A DNA stretch of 64,000 nt from positions 2,046,001 to 2,110,000 of the forward strand of contig LUGG01000004.1 of NCBI GenBank assembly GCA_001683735.1. Direction: 5' to 3'. The notes beneath the pieces are model-generated. The model made no database searches. It was given only the letters and a program-made list of their open reading frames with translations, and had not been told where the DNA came from. This DNA is from Grifola frondosa. Taxonomy: Eukaryota; Basidiomycota; Agaricomycetes; Polyporales; Grifolaceae. How positions within the stretch are numbered: position 1 is the first letter of the stretch; every line of letters starts with the position of its first letter. Shown here one piece after another: positions 24,570 to 35,098 of the stretch. The position numbers and the translations under genes were made by a program.

Positions 24570-25374
24570 ATTGCTCTGGTATTGGAGGATCTGGTGACTC
24601 GCTACCTTCTTGGTGTTCGCTACCAAAGCCTATATGTGAAAGCGGCCACTAAGCAGTCATAGGTTCAATGCCGCTCTTATAAACATGGGAATTTAGATGA
24701 CGAAGGGCATTCCAAGTATACACTCATAGTATGACGTCTGTGATCTGGATGAATCCGCTTATCAGATATGCAGACTAGGTACTGTACGGTCCAAACGAGA
24801 TATCGCGCTCTGCAAACCTTAGCAGGTAGCGGGCTCTATCGTGCTTGCGCGGCCTTATCGATCTTTCACGTCAAGATACTTGTTTTCAAAAGATATTTGA
24901 TCTCTTTGTATGCACTCTTCGGACTCTCATGCGGGGTAAATGCGGGACAGAGTGGGTCAGAACGCCCAGCTCAATACTTAGCCGGAGCCCGGTGCCACAC
25001 ACACGAACTGTCAAGTAGCACATGCATATGGCCGATGCATGCCACGCCACGTTCCGATACCGTCTACTGAGTAGATGGTTGCTTATACGCGTCCCGAACA
25101 CATTTGCTAAGATGTACAGTAGCCCGCATTTCGAGCAGCACCGCGTTCAGGATGAGCCCGCATGCCTTGAGTTCTTCAGCCAGGAACACAACCCGATCTA
25201 GCCAACGAATTAATTGTGCCCAGCGAAACGCATACACAATGAATTGCGCTACTTACGATCACACCGCGTTGCATCCGCCAGACTAAGATTCTTCACGAGC
25301 TCCACGGCGCGCATTCTGTCAGCAGGCGTTTAGTATCAGGAAACCTCGGCGTGGCTACTTCAAGTTACCTGCAC
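24570..25374. other. 0.8 kb intergenic, no gene seen
   Basis: This stretch holds the SDR promoter side and the 3' flank of the membrane protein. No supported coding exon was found. Confidence 0.4.
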
Positions 25375-27107
25375 TCATCCATGCGTCATCGGCATTAAGT
25401 CCCCAACAATACCACAGCCGGCAGATTCTGCTGTTGTGGAGACCGATCTATCGGAGCAGGGCTTCAATTTGATAACCTGGCTGATGTCAACTGAGCTGCG
25501 ACAGAGATCAATCATTTAGAATGAGGTATGAATGGACCATTACATACACAGGATCTGGATTCGCATATTCATATAGTCCTCTGTGCATTCTTGTCGCGCA
25601 TATTGTCCTGTGAGAGACTGTCGATAAAATCTATGAAGAACAAGCGCAGTTTATGGCTCACATAGCTACTCCTGCAGAAATGTATGAAATATAAGATAAC
25701 GTCAGGCATCTTATGCATGCCCCGTGGACTAACCGACTGGCCTTTGGAAAATATTGCGTTATATTCGTGAGTCATACTCAATCACAGGAATAAAAACAAC
25801 AGAATGAACGATACCAGATTCATGGGGTCTATCAGAACAAACACTGAGCTCATGCCTGCAGGTGATCGCCATTCAACTCACCATTGAGATACAGCGCCAT
25901 AAAAATCTAAGCCTCAGGGAATGATGTTGATAACATGCAGACCACATTGGGTATGTAGGAGAGAACCGCGACGGCGAACCAAATAAGACCCTGCAATTTT
26001 GAAACCGTATCAACGTCGTCAACGTCCTGCCGCGAGCATTAGGAGAGGAAACCGAGACCCGATGCTGAACAAGTTTCCAAAGGCTTCCCGTGCCTCGATG
26101 CACCCAAATTCCAATCAGCATAACGATCAGCATGAGGACGTCCGTGCCAAAGGCGACGAAGATGCTAAGCCTGTTCCTATCCGTCTTCAACATCACGCAG
26201 GCGCCAGCTATGGGATTCCAGATGGAACCGCGATCCTGCGCGGTAATACGTTAACATGCAGAGCCGATCCGTTATCATCATGAGCTGCACTAACATATAT
26301 AAGTCCTGAAAATTCCTGTAAGTATCTTCGCGGAGCATTGAGGAAGGGCGGCTTACCATAGAAGAGAAACACTGTATTAACCAAGGCTGTGATAATTACG
26401 AAGAACGTGATGGGTAGCTTCCAGTTCCAGATGGCTATGCTGTGGATGCTTTGAGAATCAACGGTGATAGTACGTAATCTACACGTTCATCCGTAGGGCA
26501 ATGAGAAGTGACGAGAGCACCATTGCAAAATAACCGAAGGCCTGGAATAATATATCAGTACTGCTATGTTAGCACCTTGCATTGAAGCAAACTGACTATG
26601 ACGATGCGCGCCAAAGCCTGTGTCGGACATCAGAACATCAAAATTTCATCGCCCTTGTAATTGCAGACGTACATTACAGTTGACCTCATTCTTCACGTTA
26701 AATGTGATAAATTTGCATATCACAGTGACGAGCAGCGAGAGTCGGCTGATGACGTATATCTTTTACATCGTAGAATGTCAGCATGACCGTGGAATTCACT
26801 GAGAGGGGGAATTCGCACGAGGGTGGGCCATCTCCAGTTTGCCCTGCCGACTGAGAGTAATCTCCAATCGAAGTATAGGGTGGTCACCCACTCCCATCTA
26901 AAAAAAGAGCCCAGAAGCCATGCATGAAGCAAAGTCACGCATAGATTAGTGTGGAACTCACAGAAAAATACCACCCGTGACCTGAGCGAGAGTGCCGAAC
27001 GATACTGCGGTTGAAGCACATCAGTGAGAGCATCTTGAAGCACAACATTCTGCGGACATACCATAGTTTCGTATGACGACTGAGGGGTCTTGCCAATTAG
27101 TAGACAT
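25375..27107 (-). CDS. Multi-pass membrane protein of unknown function (basidiomycete-type)
   Basis: Start MSTNWQDPSVVIRNYV at 27107. Joined exons give VSFGTLAQVTGGIFL, WEWVTTLYFDWRLL and GRANWRWPTLV, an architecture seen in large families of seven-helix-like hypothetical proteins in Agaricomycetes. Further membrane segments follow around 26430-26350 and at 26196-25900 (GTDVLMLIVMLIGIWVHRG, then GLIWFAVAVLSYIPNVV). The tail has ATRMHRGLYEYANPDP, SVDISQVIKLKPC and a stop at 25375. About ten small exons are needed and the middle ones are uncertain. No catalytic motif was seen. A receptor-like or transporter-like role cannot be told apart. Confidence 0.72.
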
Positions 27108-27857
27108 GCGTAATATGCTGCGTACTTCAGAGGGGACCGTCGAGGAGGGCAAGAATTTAGAACTTCTGGTCCTCATCGATCCGCCATATAAATCCCGCAG
27201 TATATACGGCCATATATTGAGGAAGAAAGTGTCTTGTGTTCTGAATGGTTAATCCGGCCTTCGAAGCATCTGCGAAGCGTACCGAATCCTTTGAACGTTA
27301 AACATCTATTCGCGGATTGCGGGTTTGTACTATAGATGCTGATGTATTCAAGTATGAGGTTTCCTTAACTGTAGGAAACCTAGAACAACTGAGTCCTCTT
27401 CAAATTTCATCGGCGCAGGTCAGCGATATTGCAGGATCGGAAGGAGGGTATGTAGCAACTACCCAGTGAGACTAGAAGTGAGACCAGTGAGACCAGCGCT
27501 TATCTTATCAGCCGCGTGGCGAAACCTTATCCGCGACTCACTCATCGTTGTCGAGTCGTCGTCCACTACCGGTTCATTTTTTAATTTTCTGGTGCCCCAT
27601 ACAACATCTGAAGCTACATAGACTTAAATATGACTCTACGTCCCCACCGCCAGGCACGGAATAGTGCGAAATCCGGACATCAATTTCATTATATGGGTAT
27701 AAGTTATATCATCTACGCAACGCGGGTTTGGAATCTTCGAGGCCTCTCGGCTGATATATCTCTGCGATTGCTGTGCTTGGAATCAAGACTGATGTTCTAA
27801 TCATGACCTACATAATGAGCTTCTGGCCGTAGGAGCTCACGAAATTCTCTTCACAAT
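27108..27857. promoter_or_regulatory. Divergent promoter region between membrane-protein and monooxygenase genes
   Basis: Both flanking genes are transcribed away from this 750-bp stretch, so it should hold both promoters. A short direct repeat of GTGAGACCAG-like units occurs at about 27466-27505. No coding frame is supported. Confidence 0.4.
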
Positions 27858-30331
27858 ATGTCAGCATCCAAAGGCTCTTGCACCAAAAAGAAGATTGTTG
27901 TCGTGGGCGCAGGGTGCGTAAATGATTTCGTTCCTAGCAATTAGAGACCTTTGACTTGCATACAGGAGCGCCGGATTGACCTTCGTGATTGGTCTGAAAC
28001 GTCAGCTCAACTTCCACGATGTTATTGTAAGTTAGTTCTGCTGGCTAGCCATACGTTCCTTATAAATGTATGTATGTCTCGTCAGATATACGAAAAAGCT
28101 CCAAGCATTGGTGGAACATGGAGGGTATGTGATATAAACAGTCCCGTTACTGGAACGTCCCAATCTGAGTTGTTGAGGTTCACAGGACAATACATATCCG
28201 GTATGCAGATTTACTTCCATATCGTTTCAAACAATCCACGACATGAAGGCATTTTTAGGGCTGTGGCTCGGACACTTATGGTCATTGGTACTGTCTCTCG
28301 ACCGACCTTAATCCTAAGTTCAGCGGAACACGTGTTTCGCAGCCAGAGCTCTTAGACTATTGGGAAACTCTTGTAGAGAAATACGACATCGGGAAGCACA
28401 TAGTATGCAATTCGGAGGTGATCTCCATCGCGTGGGACAACGACGAGCAGCTTTACCATGTCATTGTCGAAGATTGCATTACTCGAGCACGAACGACCAC
28501 CGATGCCCATGTAGTAACGTCTGCCATCGGATTTCTCAACATTCCTAGCTTTCCCAAAGATTTGGTAGGCCTCGATGTATTCAAAGGAGCACAGTTTCAC
28601 TCTGCGCAGTGGAACTATAATGTAGACTTGCGAGGAAAGAGAGTCGCCGTAATAGATTGCGGCGCTTCCGCGTGAGTCTTCGATCGTATAAATGGTGTGG
28701 CTGATGACTTACAATTCAGCACTTGCAGCGCTCAGTTCATCCCGGTCATTACGAAGGATCCGAGTGTTCAAGTCGTCAACTTCTGCCGAAGTCCGCCTTG
28801 GTTCCTTCCCAAGGTAAATGCTCATCAAACATTTGACCGCGGCTCGCTAATCGTTCTCAGTACTCACGATCGTACAGTGATATCGAGAAATGGATATTCG
28901 CCAACGTTCCCCTGGTGTTGCGGCTGTACCGGATATCTGTCATGCTCAAGGTGAGTATTGTTTGTTTCGATTGCTGCCCGCCGTCTAACCGCTTCGTGAA
29001 GTTCGAAATGATGTGGGTTGCATTCGCTGGAAAGACGAACTTTATTCGTTCCATAGTACAAAAAGTGAGTACCAGTGACATGCAGGTGATGTATTAGATA
29101 CCAAACTCAGAACAGAATTGTTTGCGCTATATGAAGAGTGTGGTTCCAGCTGAATATCATGATAGGCTGACTCCTCAGTATCGTAAGTGAATAAAGGACT
29201 CAATACTCTATGTAACGGGTTGTCCTTACTATGCGTTGACAGCGATCGGTTGCAAGCGCCTTGTGGTCGACTCTCCCAAGGACGGATATTTAGCTGCGCT
29301 TCGTCGTCCGAATATGTCTATCAACTGGGATGGGATCACTGAGATTACTGAAGACGGTGTCATCACCAAAAAAGGTTAAGCAATCCCCTTGTGAGATCTA
29401 GTTCGCACGCAGCGCACATCATGACCGTGATCTCTTTGTCCTGCAGGCGACCATATTTTGTTTGATGTTATCGTCGTGGCCACGGGATATGTAACGGTGA
29501 GCGGCGAGAACAAGCGTTCATCGTACGCTCTCTGATGCGATTTCGACAGAATGTGTTTCCCTTCCTTGTTCACGGAAGAACGGGAGAGACACTTCAAGAT
29601 TTCTATCGTGCACAAGGAGGTCCCGCTGCATATCTTGGGACTAGCACTCCCGGATTCCCCAACTTTTACATCCTAACCGGTAGGCTCATTCTATCTGCGT
29701 CCCAACTATGCTTGATGCACGCGTTCCAGGACCGAACACCATCACGGCACACGGATCAACCGTTTGCATGCAAGAAATTCAGGTATGTTACTCAGCTCTC
29801 GCTGTTGGCATTGTCGTCAACGGATGACTACGCAGGTTAATTACTCCTTGCGACTTGTCAAACCAGTCCTCGATGGCCTTGTGTCGTCGTTCGAAGTCAC
29901 CGCAGAGGCGTTTGATGCGTACAACCGCAAACTTCAGAAGCCTCTCTCGGAGAGTGTATTCTCTCAGTGTGCATCCTGGTCCCGCGTTGATGGGAACAAG
30001 AAGAATTTTTTGTCTTTTCCAGGTCCGGTGGCGCTCTTCTGGTGGCGATTGCGCCAGCCAAAATGGTCGCACTATAGAGCTGTGGGGCCTGAAAACTGGC
30101 AGCGGAGGTCTCAGAGACTCAAGAAAATCCTGAGTTTGATTTTGGTGACATCTATCGTTGGTGTAATAACGATAGCGCGTACGTCCATTGCCCTTGCGAG
30201 CCTTGACAAACTGGTAAGTATTGCTCTTGATCTGCAAGCTTCATTTGATACAAATCTTCTTACAGCCGAAATTCCTTCGTGAACTAGCACAACTTCATAT
30301 ATTTGGGCGAAATTCAGAGGCTATGTCGTAG
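27858..30331 (+). CDS. Flavin-containing monooxygenase, Baeyer-Villiger type
   Basis: FAD/NADPH monooxygenase. The Met at 27858 opens [19 protein letters not shown], with the FAD Rossmann GxGxxG completed over the intron as VGAGSAGLTF. Then come [12 protein letters not shown], the DNTYPGCGSD motif typical of this class, and [11 protein letters not shown], which fits the Baeyer-Villiger fingerprint FxGxxxHxxxW. The second nucleotide site is degenerate (VIDCGASA). VVATGYVT and [17 protein letters not shown] follow. The C-terminus has a hydrophobic helix ([17 protein letters not shown]), suggesting membrane anchoring. It ends [12 protein letters not shown] at 30331. About twelve introns are needed and all exons join in frame. 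It probably oxidises a ketone or aldehyde in specialised metabolism; the substrate is unknown. Confidence 0.9.
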
Positions 30332-31339
30332 TTGGTCTTGCAATTAGACGATGACACTAATTTAAACAAGAAAATTTCTCATGCAATACAACATAAGTAT
30401 GCACCAATCATTCAGATTGCTACCAAGCTCCCGTGCAGATCTCCTATCCACTGAAGGCTACCGAATATTTCTCTCATCCGTATATAGAGCCTGCCTGAAC
30501 ACATGGAAAATGCAAATTGCAAGAAGGACACGGCTTACCCGAGAAGTATCTGATACCACACGCGTGTGGGAGGCACTTTGTCTGTTACCCCCGATACAGG
30601 CTAAATTTCCCAGCCACTGCCCTCTGCGCCATCATTGCTTGGTCCCTGAAGCTGGTCCATCACTTTCATCAGCTTTCCGAGCCAGCGATATAGGTGACTC
30701 TTGTGTTTACCACATATTGGGCAGGGGACTATGTACCTGTATTGTATTGCATTGTATTGTCGTCGTCGCCGTAGCTCAATTGTATTCTCTCTGTTGTAGA
30801 CTGCTTCAGTGACACAAGTGTTCGAGATTACCTTTCGTGGTCTCAGTCTCCCAGGCTGTCGTGAATTACCCCCGCGCGTTCACAGTGATATTCTCGTCAT
30901 CCGTGCTATATCATACGCTCATCAGTTTGGACAAAGAAACTACCCTTCTCGCTCAGGTGTGAAGTCCCGGGACCCGCGGAAAGCCGCGCCGTCGCGTGAC
31001 AATATCACGATTATTGTGACGGTTCGCGTCATGACCGCACTTGAGTCTTGCGACCGCCGTACGTAACTCCTGCAAATCTTCATGTTTTAATTCGGATGCT
31101 AAATGTTCCAACTATTCCACTCAAGGCTATGTAGAGATCTGGCGATGCACTTGAACTAAGGCTGCTGGTTGCAGCAGTAGAATGTGCGAGAAGTTCACAG
31201 TTCAATTATAGCAGGATTGTTCGTATCATCGATATCCGGCACCGGTCCGTCCACTTCATCTGGTATATGAAGCACGACATTCAGAGTGTTTGACCTAATT
31301 GACTCCTTGGTTTCCTCTCCCAGCTCATAGCTGCCAATC
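30332..31339. other. 1 kb intergenic, no gene seen
   Basis: This stretch contains a short TGTATTGTATTG-type microsatellite near 30740 and the presumed promoter of the aldo-keto reductase. The plus-strand frame 30809-31066 has no recognisable content. Confidence 0.4.
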
Positions 31340-33191
31340 ATGTCCGCTGATAAGAAAACCATGCCATATGGTGAGTCGCTGTAATGATGTTTGATCTCAG
31401 TTCTCACAACTAGTCCCTCGACAGTCCGTCTCGGAAAATCTGGCTTGAAGGTATCAAGAATTATCTTGGGTTTAATGCAGTACGGAAGTACTGGGTGGAA
31501 CGAATGGGTCCTTGGCGAAAAGGACGCTATCGAACATATCAAGTTTGCGTGCGTGCGGCCTTAGTCATGTGGACTCGGATGACGAGACTTCTATTAGCTA
31601 CGATAACGGGATCCAAACCTTCGATACTGCCAATGTGAGTTCCTGATAACCAATCTCAGACGGTCTTCTGATACTTGATGTAGGTATACTCTAATGGTCT
31701 TTCTGAAGTGATTTTGGGAAATGCAATCAAAAAATTGCAGCTGCCTCGCGAAGAGATCGTCGTTATGACGAAGGTATTTCTTGCGCAATTCCAATCTCCT
31801 TCGCGCCCTGAGGCGCCACTATTAGCTGCACGGTGCCGTAGCTCCCCGATATGACGCAAATATCATGCGTTCTGGTAAGACTAACGACGAATGGGGGCTC
31901 GTGAACCAATATGGTCAAAGCCGCAAGGTCAGTGAAGAACCTTGTCAAATCCTGGCAATTGCTGCTTCATCGGCACACAGCATATATTCGCTTCTGTGAA
32001 AGCGAGTTTAGAGAGGCTGCAGCTTGATTACATCGATCTGCTACAATGTCAGCATACGTTTGCATCTAGAGGGGTATGTTTTTCTAATTGTCTCCTTCGC
32101 TCGTTCAGGTCATCGGTTTGACTACGACACGCCGATTGAAGAGACCGTAAGTCGCGATTGTGATCTATGCACTTAGAATCGCACTGGATGATGAGTGGCG
32201 GAATCTAGATGCAAGCCCTCCACGACATAGTCAAGGCCGGTTACGTGCGCTACATAGGCATGAGCTCCTGCTGGGCCTACCAATGTATGTCAATTTCCAC
32301 ACCCATGCCCGTATTTACTGATAGGAAACCATTTCTTCCTTTAGTCCAAGCCATGCAAAGTGAGCGCCGCATATATGCTGCATACTAAGCCAAACGACGA
32401 GCATTCTTGGTCAGACTACGCTATCACCAATAAACTCACGCCCTTTATCTCGATGCAAAACCACTACAACCTCGTTTATCGCGAAGAAGAGCGCGAGATG
32501 TTCCCTACTCTCAAGGAACATCCATTTTCTTACTTCGCAGCACGAATTTATCTTTTACAAACATTGCTAAAACAGATGTTTGGAGTGGGCGCTATCCCGT
32601 GGTCGCCACTTGCCCGCGGACTCTTGGCGCGACCTTTGAGTGAGAACACGAAGCGAGGATCGACCGACAAGTCTATAGCTGTCATCTGGTAGCAAAGTTG
32701 TCGTTGACATCTGTTCAGGTTCATCTCGCAGTACAACCAGGAAGGTAGTGGCACCCCGGAAATCATAAAACGGCGGGTGTTCACATCTGCAGCGCGCCTA
32801 TGTATCCCAGCAGCTGAATTTTTCATTCTAGCGTTGAAGAGCTCGCGAAGAAGAAGGGCGTGAGCATGGCCCAGGTAGCGATTGCTTGGAATTTGTCGAA
32901 AGAAGGTCAGCATGTATGGTATCTACAATAATGACGCCTTCTGAACTTTGATATTAATTCTAGGTGTGACTGCTCCGATTGTGGGCACGACGAGTTTGGA
33001 GAATCTGAAAAATATTATCGGTAAGTGACAAGGTTGTACAGACCCATTGGGTTGCATACGGTCGATATTCCTACCACAGCTTTCGACTCATGGTCTATTT
33101 ATTAGCCGCGGTTCATGTCAAGCTTACGCAAGAAGAGATCAGTTACCTCGAGGAGCCGTACTCGCCGTTGCCCATCAACGGTCACGCGTAA
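31340..33191 (+). CDS. Aldo-keto reductase (Aad/YajO-like)
   Basis: NADPH-dependent reductase with a TIM-barrel fold. Start MSADKKTMPY at 31340, then over an intron VRLGKSGLKVSRIILG. The catalytic set is visible: Asp and Tyr in QTFDTANVYSNG, Lys in EEIVVMTK and His in DYIDLLQCH. Further family blocks are HDIVKAGYVRYIGMSSCWAY, SMQNHYNLVYREEEREMFPT, GAIPWSPLARGLL, KGVSMAQVAIAWNLSKEGVT, PIVGTTSLENLKNII and a final EEISYLEEPYSPLPINGHA. More than ten introns are needed, one apparently with a GC donor (after EIIKR). At 32516-32575 the expected intron lacks a GT donor and reads through in frame, adding 20 residues. A decayed tandem copy follows. Confidence 0.9.
32516..32575 (+). other. Former intron, donor lost, open in frame
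   Basis: Sixty bases lie exactly where the downstream copy has a normal intron after TLK. Here the donor begins GAACAT rather than GT, while the acceptor ends AAAACAG. The stretch is a multiple of three and has no stop, so it can be translated as EHPFSYFAARIYLLQTLLKQ. A rare GA-AG intron is the alternative. Confidence 0.7.
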
Positions 33192-33544
33192 CATATGTAA
33201 CCTAGTCGAATTTGTGAGGCCGCCTTGTGAGAATATAGTGGTATGGGTCTATCCTCCGTTTCATGCATTCAGTCATCTGATGTTTTCTCGACACTCAGCC
33301 GTATTGTATGAATAGTTTAGTATGTAAACACGGCAAAATTGCAGTCGCAGTTCTCGCGAAGAGTGAACCCCGTTCGGTCAGCGAATGCTGGTCAGTTGTT
33401 CGATTTTCTCAGCAGCTGCTTCTTTTTATATATGAGCATCGATGCACTTGTGAACGGCACATGCCCGTCGAAGACTATTGACAAGCGGTTCCGTTCCCGC
33501 CCATAATATAGGGTGCCGTTGTCGATGAATTTGTGTGGCAGGTA
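33192..33544. other. Spacer between tandem reductase copies
   Basis: About 350 bp between the two reductase copies. The 5' exons expected for the second copy (the LGKSGLKVS and FDTANVYSNG blocks) are not recognisable here. Confidence 0.5.
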
Positions 33545-34855
33545 GAACTTTCCAGGCTCATATATGGCGAACTGAAAGCAGATGAAGTGGGGCTTGTGAA
33601 TCAGCATGGGCTTAGTTGTAAGGTGAATTTGCTAGAACCTAAGATCATGTCGTTTCTCATCATGTGCACGTTTCCGTAGCGCATTTTCGACGGCGTCAAG
33701 AATAGCCTGCAGCGCTTGCAATTAGACTACATAGATGTTCTTCAATGTGCATTCACCGTCTCTCATATGCATATAACAGCTCAAACAAGATATGGACGCA
33801 GGTCACCCTTTCGATTATGACATGCCGATTGAAGAAACCGTAAGTCACCATTGCCGCTTTACCGAGTGGGTTCTTAAAGGATGTACTTTCTGCTACTTCA
33901 GATGCAAGTCCTGCATGATGTCGTTAAAGCTGGTTACGTCCGCTATATCTGCATTAGCTCGTGTTATGCATATCAGTGTACGTGATTTCATGCCAACGTA
34001 TGTTCTCAGGCTCTGACTCGAAGTCCCAGTAGTCCATACTATGCAGAGTGAGCAACACGTTTTCCATACGAAGAAGTGTTCACATTATTGATCGGAATAT
34101 ATATCAAATTCCGCAATTCAGAACAAGCTCACACCTTTCGTCTCAATGCAAACCTTATCTATCGTGAAGAAGAGCGCGAAATATTTTCGACTCTCAAGGT
34201 CCAGACTCCATATTGACACCCTACAAGTCCAATCCTTCTTGCACTAACTATGCGCACGTAGGTGTTTGGTGTCGGCGCTATCCTCTGGTCAACGTTGGCA
34301 TGGTCGTGTCACTCGCCCAGTGAGCATACACACCGCAGTGATACAGACAAGTAATCCGTGTTACTTAAGCAAATTTTCTTGAACCAGTGATTGATGAGCG
34401 GTATGTACAGGTTCTTGGACATGTACCAAGGCCCCGGAACAGACCAGACCATCGAGCGGTTTGTTCAGTTTTCACCGCTTTGTGTGACATCCGATCGTTA
34501 TTTGCGAAGAGGTCGCAAAGAAGAACGGTGTCAGCATGACTCAAGTCTCCGTCGTTTGCATATCGTCCAAGGAGGACAAGTATCAACAAGTGTCGTTCTA
34601 ATTAAGCAGCTAACTTGGCGAAAGAGGAGTCACTGCACCAATTGTCGGTATGGCCAATCTGAAGAACCTCGAGGATACTATTGGTAAGTATAATCCAAAT
34701 TGACCTTGAGCACTATTTTGATGCTGGTTTTGTTGACAGGTGGAGTTCACGTGAAGCTTATTAACGAGGACATTAATTACCTCAAGGAGTGCTATCGCAG
34801 AACATCATCGGGCACTTCTAGGGCAGGACCTGTTTTGTATATTGCCTCTAGCTAG
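33545..34855 (+). pseudogene. Decayed tandem copy of the aldo-keto reductase
   Basis: Matches the upstream reductase from its middle to its end. Blocks are LKADEVGLVNQHGLSCK, NSLQRLQLDYIDVLQC, GHPFDYDMPIEET, LHDVVKAGYVRYICISSCYAY, NKLTPFVSMQT, LIYREEEREIFSTLK, VFGVGAILWSTLA, EEVAKKNGVSMTQV, GVTAPIVGMANLKNLEDTI and GGVHVKLINEDINYLKE. The first catalytic exons are missing, the NHYN stretch before LIYREEE is deleted, and the GAILWS region is followed by degraded sequence. The catalytic Asp, Tyr and Lys of the N-terminus are therefore absent. An expressed remnant cannot be excluded, but enzyme function is unlikely. Confidence 0.8.
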
Positions 34856-35098
34856 CACCGCAACTCGCATTAGGTTCTGTATGTTTATGCGCAATTTGCT
34901 ACACATTGGCTCCACGAATAGTCCATATAAATAATGATATGGAAGTACAACAGAAGTACACAAACAAATGATAGATACAGGGGGTATCATACGTAGTCCG
35001 TAAAAAGAGCTGCACTAGTTAGAACGCATTCCTCATGACGGCTAGATCAGACCAGATATGAACGAATACATGACTCGGCATCGATACCAGGTAGCACC

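Noticed and set aside
31195..31542. Protein-like minus-strand frame of 115 codons
   Set aside because: It is antisense to the first exons of the aldo-keto reductase, which give the family motif LGKSGLKVSRIILG on the plus strand with good splice sites.
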